Positions 20,083 to 31,329 of a DNA stretch of 64,000 nt are shown here, piece after piece (the first letter of the stretch is position 1; every line of letters begins with the position of its first letter). Position numbers and translations under genes: made by a program. The notes beneath the pieces were generated by a model. The model did not search any database. It worked only from the letters and a program-made list of their open reading frames with translations, and was not told the origin of the DNA. The DNA is from Aradus depressus. Lineage: Eukaryota > Arthropoda > Insecta > Hemiptera > Aradidae. The stretch spans positions 43,789,213 through 43,853,212 of the forward strand of contig OY759215.1 of assembly GCA_963662175.1 (NCBI GenBank), in the 5' to 3' direction.

Positions 20083-21744
20083 ATTTTGTTTTTTTTGTAT
20101 AAATATATACCTACATATATACAGTCTTATTGGAACGCTTGACAAAACATAACAAACAAATACAACATTAACCAATTCATTTATTATTGTAGTATTCATT
20201 ATATGTATATAATTTATTGTGTTATCAATTTACAACCGGTGAACATTGATAAGTACCAATTAGGGGCGATAATAACCGAAGTAGTTGTTCGCCCAAAATA
20301 ACCAACCAACCAATTGAAACTTCATATGAGGCTTTTTTGAGACTACATAAATATGTGAGATCAAAATATGATTTAGGATCATTTATATCCATTTGAAGCA
20401 TCCAAGCTATTTCCGCCTTTTTATAATCTTATATCTTCAATTGTTCAAAAAATAAATCTGAAATGTTTATTTCTTGTATTGTTACTATAGGAGAACCGAA
20501 TTTAAGTTACATAATAATCTCCAACTTGTACAGAGATCAGAAAAATCTGACAAGTCCAAACATTGGTTGATTTGACGCGTTGAAGAAGCTGACTCATGTA
20601 AAAAGCTTTGTTTCATCAAAAATAATAAGCAAGTTGGAATTCTTTGAACAAATGTTTGGTCAAAAGACACTAGCGCATCTGAATGTTGACTTGTTTTAGC
20701 TTATGTACTTATTTTTACAAAGTTAATAAGCCCTTGACCAGCCGTCCATTGTTGCTTTTTTAGCCAGTAGCCCTCCCGATGGAGACCCTATCTAAGAGGT
20801 TGTCATGGGCTATTGGAGACGTAACTTAATTTTTCAGACATCATGATTGTTGACAGTGTAGCGTTCCTTAGGAAAGAACTTACCTTCTCTCAGTAGAGAG
20901 ACCACAAGCTTTACAAGGTTCATAAGAAAGATCTGTATGTTAATACATTATAATGTATGTATACTATAACTAAACTAAAACAGTGTTTAAATAATTATAG
21001 TCTGTGGTTTATACAATAAATAAAATCAAAGAACCTTTATATTGTCTCATGAGTCTCAACAACTAACTGACTAACATTAAAAATTCCGAACTTTATCAAG
21101 ATGCACTTGCAATGCAGCATCACTTTGCACATACCGCATTACGGCAAATCGTTCATCTTCATCCCGAAACTTATTTATTATATATTCATTCCTTCCTTGA
21201 CAGATAGATTTAATAGTTTCATACTTTCAAAGCATAACTCAAAAACAATCTACTTAGATAGATAGTAGATACCGTCAGTTCGAATTTAATTTCAAGGAGT
21301 CATATGGTGATTATGTACCCACTATAAAGATTTATCAGCCAATAATTTTGAAATTGTACTCGTCTTAACTAGAAGAAAAGTTTAAATTCAACTGGCTTTC
21401 AGTTTGGATAGTTTCGCAACATATCACTTTTCAAAAACTAGGACCACACACACGAAAAGAAAATAACAATTTTAAATTAATGCACATAAATTCACTACAC
21501 ACAAGTACCGATGAAAAAATAACTTTAACAGGAGAATTAATGGTGCTAGATTCGATGGCGTCCTCATCGCATTGCGATTAGATATGTGAGTGAAAAAGTT
21601 TTATGCCCGTTTTTCTTATTTTTAATACAAAAAATGAAAATAATATTATCATATTTTCTTCATATTAAAGTTCATCAGTTTTCACAACAGAGTATAACAT
21701 ATAATACATTCATTAACTCATTTTTTAACTTTCCCAGCAATACG
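20083..21744. other. Intergenic, no gene recognised
   Basis: AT-rich sequence without a repeat I can link to other parts of the window. A less AT-rich patch near 20740-20900 has no sustained frame. Confidence 0.4.
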
Positions 21745-22470
21745 AAGTAAACATGAAGTTACGTAATCGGTCAAAAATTACACAAAAAAATGCTGCTGCA
21801 TGTGTGTACCTGTGAACACGATAACTCCCGATAAAATGAATAAATGTTTATGTGTGTATCCAGAATTCAATTGGGGAAGTTGTAACACAAAAACTGTAAT
21901 AACTGACGTATGAATGTATCGACATGAAATTTCAAAAGGAAATTCAAAACCCCATAAGGACGACACTTATTAATTTTCAGTGCAATCGGCAGAACGGAAG
22001 GGGAGATCAGAAAAAGGCTCAGCTTAAAAAATCCAATAACTGCAAATATAATGAATGTATCACAATAAAATTACATATTCAAGTTTAAACCCCCAAAAGG
22101 ACGGCACCTATTATTTTTCAAGGAAATCGGCCGAAGGCAAGAAGAGTTCAGACACGGGGGCTCAACTCAAAAACTTCAATAACTGCAGATATATTGAATG
22201 TATAAACAGGAAATGCCACATTTAAATTGAAACCCCCATAAGGACGACACCTATTATTTTTCAAGGAAATCGGCCGAAGGGAAGAAGAGTTCAGAGCAGG
22301 GGGCACAACTTAAAAACACTAATAACAATCGATGTAATGAATTTATCGATACAACATGTAATATGAGCATTCGAAAGCTCCTATGTAAGTCTAACGTTGA
22401 CTTTAGCCCAAACGGTCAAATGGTATTGGGTAGGTAGCAAAAAGTTAATTGATTAATTCTTCCTGGGCAT
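21745..22470 (+). repeat. Tandem family X units (four to five)
   Basis: The unit with GACGACACCTATTATTTTTC and AAGGAAATCGGCCGAAG repeats at roughly 130-bp steps (near 21957, 22090, 22245). Between the units lie AATAACTGC and GAATGTAT phrases. Entry is through AAGTTACGTAATCGGTC at 21757, the family end. Confidence 0.7.
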
Positions 22471-23214
22471 TGCCGGTAATGCACCAACGACTTTACTTTT
22501 TAAACTAAAATATAATTTGTAAATATTTACGAACATCATACGATAATATTTTTGTTGATTGTAGATTCTGATGATTGGAATGCTTCCCGAAACGTCTGTA
22601 ATAGATATTTTTAGCAAAAAAATAAATGGGAAAAGTGATGCTGTGATAAATACATAATATAAATATAATATATATAAAAAATATATATTTATCATCCAAC
22701 AGTACCATTTGTTTATTTACTTTTCTTCGAAAGCTATAAAACCTTAACAATACGAAAATCCAATAGGAAACCTTCTTTAAAATGAGTTCAGAATCCAAAG
22801 TTGGTCCAGTAAAAGTGAGACTGAAAGGGACAAAGGACTGAGGGTATAAAGTAGAAAAAATAAAAATAAATAAAAGAATAATAAATGAGGGTTGTTTCCT
22901 TGAAATAAATTCTAGAGTAGAATTAGGGAAGAGGCATTTTTTGTCATTTGAGTAATAATGAGGGCATTTGGATGCTCCAAAAGTTTAATCAAAATAAAAA
23001 TAAGAAAAGGAATTTTCTTTTTTTTTTTTTTTTTTTTTTTTATTCTTTATTTTTCATGTTTGAATAAATCTATTTTGAGTAAAAAATACAAAATGAATCC
23101 AAGATTATCATCATAGATGATTTCTGCATACAATGTTTCCGAATTCCATTTTACTTGACTTGTATCAAAATGTGGTGATGGATCGTCTCGAATTCAGTGC
23201 TTTAGGGGCAGCCA
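22471..23214. other. Intergenic, no gene recognised
   Basis: Very AT-rich, with a poly-T run (23018-23041). Two overlapping minus-strand ORFs are low complexity. Confidence 0.4.
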
Positions 23215-23600
23215 AGTCTTCTGTTTTTCATGTGTCTGTCTGTGTGTGTGTGTGTGTGTAAACGGGACTTTGACAGCGCTCCAACTCAAAAATGATTGTA
23301 GCAAAACAAATGGAAAATTTAAATGAAGATGTCACATATGCTAACTTAGATCTGAAGAGAAGAAAGGACTTTACTTCGAGGCCTATGTGCACTTCACGAG
23401 AAAAAGCCTATATTTCTTTCTTAAACAAAAAACTTTATTAATAAAAATTGTGAAGATAACTTAAAGGCATAATTTGTAAGAAATATTATTTTTTGACTGT
23501 CGCTCGGATCAAAAAACCCTTTTTGTTAGACGTTGGATTAATTTATTCGAAAACGGTTAGACCTATCGAAAAATTAATTCTTATTAAATTTCCGTATTAA
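23215..23600 (+). repeat. Dispersed repeat family Y
   Basis: It includes a (TG)n block, TTTGACAGCGCTCCAACTCA, AAATGATTGTAGC, GATGTCACATATGC, and the outer part TTTAGACGTTGGATTAATT-like and GACCTATCGAAAAATTA. Confidence 0.65.
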
Positions 23601-24119
23601 ATGTATATGTCTTCCGATAGGACTAAGACGAACAAAGTTCTAGAGCCCCAAAGAATGTACAATAAATTTCCATCGTACCTACATGTTTTATAATTAGTAG
23701 TCAGAAAGAAAAAAGGAAAAAGGAAATATACGTGATGTAGCCATAACAAGGGCACCAGAAGCTCAGAAGTAACGAGAGAATCTTTTTGTAACTTTTTTTT
23801 TGGCAGCTCTTATGATCGATATTCATAAAAGTCAGATTATAAAAAGATCATCGGAAGAGGGAAGTAGAAATATGACATTTACCCAAAAGCCGATTCTCCA
23901 AAATTTGTGCGAGCTTTAAGCTAATCCAGGATCATCTCTCTTTAGGGGTTTAACGTCGCATCAACTACCGAGCTTATCAAAGAAAGTCTATCCACAGGTT
24001 CGCCCATCTATTTCAAACATCCAAGCAGTCAGCAGGATTATAAACTATAAGTTTATATAAATGCCGAACTTGCAATTAGACCATTAACTTTTGCCCCCCC
24101 CCCCCCCCCCCCCTCCAAA
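23601..24119. other. Spacer with an M1 left-end remnant and poly-C run
   Basis: ACGTGATGTAGCCATAACAA near 23730 matches the M1 terminus without its partner. A run of about 20 C lies at 24094-24113. No gene is seen. Confidence 0.4.
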
Positions 24120-24475
24120 ACTCTGTTTGCCCTAATATTAAATAGTTAACAACCTAAATCCTCATACTAAATTTTGTGTCATTCGGCAGTTATTAGAGTT
24201 TTTGAGTTAAGCCTCTAATCCCCCCTTCCCTTTGGCCGATTTAGCAGAAAATCATTAGGTGCTGTCCTTATAGGGTTTATGTCATACATATAAAATTTTG
24301 TGTTGATGCATTTAATCTATCGGGAGTTATCGTGTTGACACACACAGACAGATTTTTTTTTTTTTTTTGGAATCCGGAGGTTAGAAAATATAAAATTACG
24401 TTGAAACTCTGTATCGAATTTTTGACCAGATTACATAACTTCCCTTATACTTTTTATAGCTAGGGAAGTCAAAAA
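24120..24475 (-). repeat. Dispersed repeat family X
   Basis: It carries GGCAGTTATTAGAGTTTTTG, CAGAAAATCATTAGGTGCTG, CGGGAGTTATCGTGTTGACA and the family end CATAACTTCCCTTATAC. Confidence 0.65.
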
Positions 24476-24570
24476 AATATATAACAAAAACTACTGGTTT
24501 CTGCATTACACCTTTGTCAGGTATAGTTATAAACTAAGGTAACAAAAAGTTTTTTTTGTCTTTTTCATTT

Positions 24571-24774
24571 ATTTATTTATTTACATATTCACAACGACAT
24601 AATTTGTCACTAGTGATTGTGATGTTGAGCGGTGGCAAGTGTGTGGCTGAACTGCTGAGGTACGTGACCGAAGAGGAGTCCAGGCTAATCCTGGAGATGG
24701 TCCCTCTGCCATGCCCGCTTGTGACGTCGTGGCGGATACAAAAAAAAAAGTTAAAGATAAAAATTACTAGATGA
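24571..24774 (+). other. Coding-like segment of unknown identity
   Basis: From about 24604 to 24735 the sequence is less AT-rich than its surroundings and keeps an open frame reading MLSGGKCVAELLRYVTEEES and VPLPCPLVTSW. I do not recognise the family. It could be a decayed exon or part of a retroelement. The flanks are poly-T and poly-A-like, which favours an inserted fragment. Confidence 0.3.
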
Positions 24775-24879
24775 GATAAGCGTGAAATGTTGATATATTT
24801 TCCAAAAATATTAGTGAAGAGCTAAGAATATTAACACAATTAGAAGTTGTGTTCTTGTGAACTGTGTATATTAGCCATA

Positions 24880-25040
24880 CTTCTGTAACAGTGTTATTGG
24901 TTCTTTACACAACATTCTTGTGCCTCGGGAGGGAGTTCTATATATGGAATAAAACACTCGCAAGTCTGGTATCAAAACCGCAACCGTGGTAGGACCAAGC
25001 GACCAAAACCCTACGCTATAGCCCACAACACCCCTGAATT
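24880..25040 (-). repeat. tRNA-derived SINE, family 2
   Basis: It shares GGGAGGGAGTTCTAT and ACGCTATAGCC with 29865-30010 and the head of 63140-63280. A tRNA-like B box in complement is degraded (GGTATCAAAACCGC). Confidence 0.6.
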
Positions 25041-25174
25041 TACCATGTACTATGTTATTTATAATATATATGTATATTTTTTTCTTTGTAGAAAAGACGA
25101 TATTTAAAATAAAAAGTTTATTTTACTCGTTTATTAAAATTTTCTATAGTGTGTGTGTTATAATGCGTGTATCA

Positions 25175-25310
25175 ACTAGGAACAACATTAAAGCATCAGA
25201 ATACAGAGTAAGAAAATGAAATAAAACTTCTCACTATCCGTAAAGTGTGGTGTCTAAACTAACACTGGCTAGGGAAGAGGGATACGAATTTTATTCGTTA
25301 TTCGTCTGGA
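25175..25310 (+). repeat. Repeat U, left part
   Basis: ACATTAAAGCATCAGAATAC, CACTATCCGTAAAGTGTGGT and GTCTAAACTAACACTGGCTA match the copy at 25935-26767. The right arm is missing; a SINE follows. Confidence 0.65.
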
Positions 25311-25437
25311 AGGACGACGTGCTCAAGGTTTTTTCGCCTCCTAGATAAAAAACCTGAATGCCTCGGCCGGGTTTCGAACTCACGAATTTTACTCAGTAAG
25401 TAAGCGCGTTGCCTCTGAGCTACCGACGACCTCTCAT
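25309..25437 (-). repeat. SINE family 1, head half
   Basis: In complement it shows the tRNA-like head (GCTACCGACGACC, GTTGCCTCTGAGC), the B box GGCCGGGTTTCGAACTCACG and GAAGGACGACGTGCTCAAGG. The body is absent. Confidence 0.75.
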
Positions 25438-25934
25438 GGAAGTTGTTATTCTCTCCTTAGCTATTTATCTTGTAGATAACTACGTCCGATTTGAATGTAA
25501 CTCTGTAAGTTTCCAGTTCCGCTTTTGACCAAATAAGATTTGTATAAATATTTGTTCTGACTGTTTACAGTAAGTAGAGTTCACTGAGGCATGGCTAATG
25601 AAGTAAGTTTCCAAGAGTGGCTTTAAGTTGTTTTCATTTGTTCCGGCAAAGTCCAAGTTGAGCGGTGACATTCCTTTAAGTTTCTCAGCCACTCATTATC
25701 ATAGATCTCTTCCATAATAGCCATTGTTTTATTGTACTAGCTAACTTTTCTCTTGTCTTATGCACGCTCAATCAAACTGGTACATGCGGATGATTTCATA
25801 TTTATCATTTCTTATCCCTGAGGCGCCAAATTAGTGTAATCGAAACTCTAATAACGTTGACTTCCCACTGTTTTATTTCTGAACAACTGCGTCAACGATG
25901 AATACACATAAAATATAAATATGGATGAGTAATT
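25438..25934. other. Intergenic, no gene recognised
   Basis: No repeat or coding signal that I can support. Confidence 0.4.
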
Positions 25935-26515
25935 AGCAAAAACATTAAAGCATCAGGATAAAGAGTGACGACGCCTCAGTTATTCACTTGGTAATCAGGT
26001 TCCTACGCCAATCTCGACTCATCACAGAAATATAACAAATACCCACTCCAACTTTACTACATCCCCCGGTTTCTTTGCATAATGTTCCACTAATCTATAG
26101 CACCCAGTAATTCATAGTTTCTCTCCAAATTGCTTGTCCCACTCTATAGATCAATGGCCGAAGAATAGCTGATAACGCAGATCCCTTACGTCTGGGATCC
26201 CTCTGGCTGGGGGGCTTGGTCGGCTCCACTGGGATCTCTGGACTGATATAGTCCCGGGCTTGGAGGGTGTGGTCGGTGCCACATACAAGCACACCCTCTC
26301 CAACAGGCCTAGCTACACCGGGGTCTAAGCCCAATGCCTAAAGAGAGACGCCCAGTTGTGCCGTTGCGCTTGTCCCCTGGCCTGGTTGGGACGCTCACTG
26401 GGTGCCCCGGGGTCCTGTGCGGGGTCCCCCCTCCGTTCGCCCCCCGGTTTCTCTGATGGATCTCGTACCTATTATTTGAACAGTCAGGCATCAATGACCC
26501 TCGTGGTTGAAATGC

Positions 26516-26567
<52 letters not shown>

Positions 26568-26767
26568 AGTAACGAAATTAAATAAAACTACTCACCATCC
26601 GTAAAGTGTAGTGTCTAAACTAACACTGACTAATGGAGGGGGATACAAGTTTTATTCAAAGCCTTTGAACTATTAGCCAGTGTACCTTTAGACACTACAC
26701 TATACGGGGGGTAAGTAATTTCATTTTATTTGTTACTCTGTACACTGATGCTTTAATGTTTTGCTAG
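25935..26767. repeat. Palindromic repeat U interrupted by a LINE 3' end
   Basis: The left end AGCAAAAACATTAAAGCATC (25935) is mirrored by the right end GATGCTTTAATGTTTTGCTA (26748-26767). Inside, ACTCACCATCCGTAAAGTGT pairs with sequence near 26690-26720. Bases 25972-26565 are foreign LINE sequence. The element would be about 240 bp without it. Confidence 0.75.
25972..26565 (+). mobile_element. 5'-truncated LINE 3' end with poly-A tail
   Basis: A GC-rich segment (26140-26516) ends in a pure A run of about 48 (26518-26565). It is flanked by the imperfect target duplication AGTGACGA (25964-25971) and AGTAACGA (26568-26575), as expected of target-primed reverse transcription. No ORF2 domain is left, so the family is not assigned. 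The minus-strand ORFs 26095-26518 are not credible genes. Confidence 0.7.
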
Positions 26768-26937
26768 TCACTTCTCCATATACTGATGATGACACACTTG
26801 AGTTGAAAACCAGACCAGTGAAATAAAACAGTGATAAGACAACGTATTTTATTTCTATGTGATATCTCTTCCCACATTCCCACAACATGTTACCATGGCA
26901 TATAATTATAATAGTTTAAATTTTCCATAACTATATG
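26768..26937. other. Spacer, nothing recognised
   Basis: AT-rich sequence with no assignable element. Confidence 0.4.
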
Positions 26938-27112
26938 CTTTAACTACGAGGTCATATCGCCTACTACCAGAGCGCTCTTTCCTCGCTCTGGCGGTCATTA
27001 GCCCGACTCTTGTGTGGGAGTCCTAAATTTTGCCTACCCAGGTTTAGTAAGTGACATCATTGCTGCACGTCCAATCCAAAGGACGAGGGTTTCGAACACG
27101 CGATCTTAGATA
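26938..27112 (-). repeat. SINE family 1, internally deleted
   Basis: It has GCTTTAACTACGAGGTCATA, ATCGCCTACTACCAGAGCGC, GGGAGTCCTAAATTTTGCCT, a deletion, then GGACGAGGGTTTCGAACACG. Confidence 0.78.
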
Positions 27113-27119
27113 AAGATAA

Positions 27120-27760
27120 CTCCATAGACGCCCAGGGATCTCTCCTACTCAGTCTTGATGAGCCACTGGTTGTTCGAGCAGCAGTCACCCATCTCCGTAC
27201 CAGATCGTCTTGTCATCTTCTGCGCTGTCTTCCTCTTCTTCTTCCGCTGTCTCTATGGATCCATTCGGTGGTCTTCTTGGCCCACCGCTTGAAGCCTTTT
27301 AGAGCAAAATGTCCTGCCCAGTTCCATTTAACCTTTCTGCTGCGGTGTTAACTTCCTTCATTCTTAGTTTTTTTTTTTTTTTATAGTGGCATTTTTAATT
27401 TTGTTCATCTGATGTTGAGGACGCTCCACACCAATTCAAACAAAATGCACTTTAGCTTTCTTGCTCCCATCTCTGGCAGAGCCCAAATCTGACTACCGTA
27501 CCTACAGTACTACTGGAAAAACACACATTTCCAGGACACTATTTTTAATCTGGAGGGACGTTACCTTCCGAGGCTCGCTCCAGCCAACTTTAATGGTCCA
27601 GCTTATCTCCTTTTCAAGCCTTTCCTTAAATGAGACGAGCGACCCCATATTCTACCACATGTTCCAGTGTTCTTTCATTAATCCTGACCGGAGTCTTCTG
27701 GCTGTTGGTCATTACAAGAGCCTGGATTCTCGTGCAATTGCTTTTTTTTTCGTTTGCTTG
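27120..27760 (-). pseudogene. RTE-type LINE ORF2 C-terminal fragment
   Basis: The minus strand read from 27740 downward gives TRIQALVMTNSQKTPVRI, then TLEHVVEYG and GVARLI. This is the end of the RT palm/thumb (VMTN, LE-VEYVYLG-like) of RTE elements. Further on, frames with GRRRGRQRRR and RRWVTAAR (near 27150-27230) give the basic C-terminal tail typical of RTE ORF2. Many stops and frameshifts lie between. A poly-T run (27366-27382, plus strand) interrupts the copy. The plus-strand ORF 27461-27805 is a shadow. Confidence 0.75.
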
Positions 27761-27960
27761 AAATCATTAAATAACAATTTATTTTTACGAATTAAGGCAT
27801 CCTGATTAATATACACAAATATCAAAAAACTTTTTTGGCAAAATTGCACGTTTAAGGGTTTTACTACACAAAATTGTATATTTTATCGTAATTAAAAAAT
27901 TTATTTATAAGTTATTCTGAAAATGTATACATTTTTTATTCGACAAATTTATAACAGTTT

Positions 27961-28202
27961 TGAGAAAAAATCCCGGATATGACCAACTCAAAAAGTACAA
28001 TGCGGCCATAAATGGTGAAGATATTGAATTGGATCTACAACCTGACATTATAAGCAGCTACAAAAATGCACCCATCACAAGCGTCCGCGTCGAGAATACG
28101 TTTTCCCACCTAAAACAAATACTTAGCGTCAGGCGGCACAGTTTTTCAGACAAGAATTTAGAAATGTATTTAGTAGTAAATTTTAACGCAACAAATGCTT
28201 AA
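27961..28202 (+). pseudogene. hAT-type transposase C-terminal fragment
   Basis: About 78 codons read RKNPGYDQLKKYNAAINGED and then ITSVRVENTFSHLKQILSVR followed by SFSDKNLEMYLVVNFN and a stop. The pattern small-T-S-x-x-V-E-x-x-F-S-x-L-K-x-I-L-S-x-R-R is typical of the C-terminal dimerisation region of hAT-superfamily transposases. No catalytic region is found upstream within about 200 bases of AT-rich sequence. It is an isolated end. A domesticated exon is possible but not supported by anything visible. Confidence 0.6.
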
Positions 28203-29059
28203 GTAAAAAAAAAATATATAAATTTAATTGAAGTCAAATTCTCGGCCTCGAATAATGTGGTTCTTTAGTTTTCTTTTAATCAAAAATTTATACATATATG
28301 CTTTTGTAATTAAAACATGGAGGTAAAAAAAAAACTTTATTTTCAGGAATAATATATTTTATAAATTGTATAAATAAGTTCCTTTAGGATTTTTATTTTA
28401 TTAATTTATTTTTAAACTCTACCCAATTTTATGTTGAAAAAAGAGTTATTTCAGTTAAAAATTAGATACATTTTTTTTATTTTCTGTTGCACATTTTTTA
28501 ATTTTTTTACTGCACGTAATCCGGGTTCTAGTCATTACTTTGGTTTACTCGAAGTTAATCTTCAGACCAGTTTCTAAACAACACCCCAATAAATCAAAGT
28601 TTTGTATAGTTTTTCCACTGAACACTTCTGTCGCTTCCTATTTACCATTATCACTGAAGATTGAGAAAAGTATGGTGAGAGGTGTAAGGAAAACATTATA
28701 ACTGTAGCGTCAAGCCCTCGAGCAGAAGTTTTAAAGTAGTTCTAAGCGTGTTATCACTCAAAACTTTCTTGAAATAAGTTCAGTACTTAAGCAGAAGTTT
28801 CAGAACATTTTTCCGACAATAAGAGTGCTACATTAAGAGATAGATCAAAACAAATATTTGTCTATGAATTATTAATCTCTCAGATGGAACATCATTTGTA
28901 TTGTTTATCATCAAGTTAAAACAGTTTGTTTTTAACAGTTGTTCAGCCTTTTTGACAATGTTTTTATCATTTGTCAATAAGCTATTAGAATAAAGTAGCG
29001 TACAAGCTTAAGATGCAAGCTAGAACACATTTCTGCAAACTGTGTCGATATAATAGAAA
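28203..29059. other. Intergenic, no gene recognised
   Basis: AT-rich sequence with no repeat or coding signal I can support. Confidence 0.4.
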
Positions 29060-29529
29060 GCTAATGAAATAAATAAAAAACAGAGAACTTTATAAACTTT
29101 TATTTTTTCTAAATCCACAGAAATATATGCATAAAGTAAAACAGTTTCGGCTTTGAACTTTGTACTGAAAATGGCGTAAGCTGAAACCGGTACTCTTTAT
29201 GTATATATTTTAGTGGAATTGGACTATATAAAAATTAAATACGATGTAACGATTGTACCCGAACAACGACGATATCACTTCGGGTCATCAAATAATTCGA
29301 TAATTATAAATACTACGATTTTTGTATAAAATTATTAATAAATTTGCTCATTGTGAAAATGATGATCAAAAAAAAAAAAAAAAAAAAAACAGCCAGAAGA
29401 GAGTCATAATGTTGCTTTTTCAAGCAAAAAATGCTTGCTGATATTACTATATTTCAATTTTTACGCTCCTCTCCAGAAAAAATTTGGCCATTTTAATCAC
29501 TAAATTGTTGTTTGTTTTGTTTTGGCCTT
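29060..29529 (+). repeat. Family W copy, then poly-A-containing spacer
   Basis: 29060-29260 carries CAGAGAACTTTATAAAC, GGCTTTGAACTTTGTACTGA and GCGTAAGCTGAAACCGGTAC, related to 16188-17450 and 38912-39101. A run of about 20 A lies near 29370-29389. Confidence 0.55.
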
Positions 29530-30010
29530 ATGTACGATGCATATTAGCCATGGCTCTTATAATTGTGTTACCTAGTTATATACAGGATAAAGGAATATAC
29601 ACACACTAAGGAATATAAACTCCACACACTACTTGTCAATACTTTCACTATATTGGTCAAAATTACACGACTATAGTTTCTCCTGTTACGGCATCATCAA
29701 GTGAACTGAAGTTCACTATAGTCGTGTAATTTTGACCAATATAGTGAAAATATTGACAAGTAGTGTGTGGAGTTTATATTCCTTAGTGTGTGTATATTCC
29801 TTTATCCTGTTCATTATGAATTTTCACAAAGTAGACCTGGAATCAGTTCATTACTAGTTATATAGGACATCCATGGCCCCGGGAGGGAGTTCTATCTACA
29901 AAATAAAACTCACTCCCGGACGGGATTCGAACCCGCAAACCAAGGTGAAAGCATGGGACCAAAGTCTTACGCTCTAGCCTATACGGCCAATATAGCTCCC
30001 AGCACGAAGT
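29530..30010 (-). repeat. tRNA-derived SINE, family 2, interrupted
   Basis: The minus strand has a tRNA-like head: GGCTAGAGCGTAAGACTTTG and the B box GCGGGTTCGAATCCCGTCC (complement near 29920-29940), then ACTCCCTCCCGGGGCCATGG. The distal part 29530-29582 is separated by the insertion 29583-29853. Confidence 0.75.
29583..29853. mobile_element. Hairpin insert with 11-bp target duplication
   Basis: CTAGTTATATA occurs on both sides (29572-29582 and 29854-29864). The insert contains arms 29582-29677 and 29715-29810, 96 nt each, which pair with a single mismatch region near TACTTTC/GAAAATA. The spacer contains a second small hairpin GTGAACTGAAGTTCAC. About 43 unpaired bases follow the right arm. 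No ORF is present. The class is unknown. Confidence 0.75.
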
Positions 30011-30039
30011 AATCAGTCGAGTTTCTGCTCTCCCATCAA

Positions 30040-30390
30040 AACCAATCGACTGTATGGGCTAAAAATCAATAGTTGAATTCTCATAGTAAATTTTGTTTCG
30101 AAACTTTCATCACATCGTCATTTAATAGGGTTTTTGAGTTGAGTCTCTTCTCTTGGCCTCATTTCGCTGAAAATCAATAGGTGTCGTCCTTATGGGTTTC
30201 TGCATACTCATTTAAGATTCCCTTACGATATATTGAGTATGTCGAGAGTTATTCGTGTTCATAGTCACACAAGCACACATAGACAAGAAATTTATTTCTT
30301 CTATTTTGTACCAGAGGGTTGGAAACAATTCCTGAAAGAATTTCTAATCTATTACATAATATCTCCTCCATTTTGTATAGCTGGGGAAGT
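30040..30390 (-). repeat. Dispersed repeat family X
   Basis: It carries GAAAATCAATAGGTGTCGTC, CTTATGGGTTTCTGCATACT, GAGAGTTATTCGTGTTCATA and the end GTATAGCTGGGGAAGTGAAA. Confidence 0.7.
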
Positions 30391-30944
30391 GAAAATACAT
30401 TAAAACCATGAAGAAAAAAAGAACATGAAATGGTGAATAGTTTTAGAGAAAAAAATATAACTGAAAAATAGTCTTTAAAGTTTTCATTCTTTTTTCTTAC
30501 ACGAAATTACTAAGTCTGACATTAAAAGTGTTCAGACCGAAAATAGAAAAAGTTTTGTTGTTAGCGGAAAGTAATAAAAGGGAAAAAAGAAGAATGGATT
30601 GAACTAATCGTCGGATCTTCAGTAATCCCAGTAATAAAACCCTCTTAGGGAAGAGAGTTAAGTTTAGGAGGGGACTTTACTATAGGACTTTCTTGGATAG
30701 ATCAGAAGGGAAAAGGCAAGTTGCTACGATCCGCAAATAATTAAAGTCAACTTATTGTTACATTTATATTTTCTTTTGAATAATACATAATAATGATCTG
30801 ACCACGAAGAAAATATTGAATTTGAGTCGAAATTGAGATTTTTTTATGTTCGTAAGACTGAGCATGAGTACATTGACAAATACAATAATATATAGTTTTT
30901 CGAATTTTATACTTTCATAATTTGAATCAAATTAGAATTGAAAA
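30391..30944. other. Intergenic, no gene recognised
   Basis: AT-rich. A patch near 30650-30690 (ACTTTACTATAGGACTTTCT) recalls M1 but has no partner. Confidence 0.4.
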
Positions 30945-31235
30945 GTATTGTAATCGCCCGAAAATCCGAGATCTAGTTTTCAACGAATTTAACGTTTCAA
31001 GGTCCCCTGAACACGTTTTGTCCATTTTCACTTTATAAGATAGGAATTTTGTGAGCTATCTAACTCACAAACAATTGTAGCTGTGGACTTGAAAATTGAA
31101 ATGAATATGTCATATGCATTTATCTACAGTTGACAAGATTTTGATCGAAATTCGAAAAGAAATAAGGCCACTTTACATCGGATCAAAGTACATATTACAA
31201 GATACCGTTTACTTATATATTTTCAAGTATTTATT
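30945..31235 (+). repeat. Dispersed repeat family Y
   Basis: It includes AATCGCCCGAAAATCCGAGA, CAAGGTCCCCTGAACACGTT, CAAACAATTGTAGC and AGGCCACTTTACATCGGATC. Confidence 0.7.
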
Positions 31236-31329
31236 TATTCATTTCATTTTTTTATAGTATAATCACATTGTGTCAGACTCTAAGAGTTAATAGCTGTTAA
31301 TGTATCTAATTTATAAGCTATCTAGTTTC

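Noticed and set aside
26095..26518. Minus-strand Pro/Gly-rich ORFs
   Set aside because: They lie antisense in the GC-rich tail of a LINE next to its poly-A.
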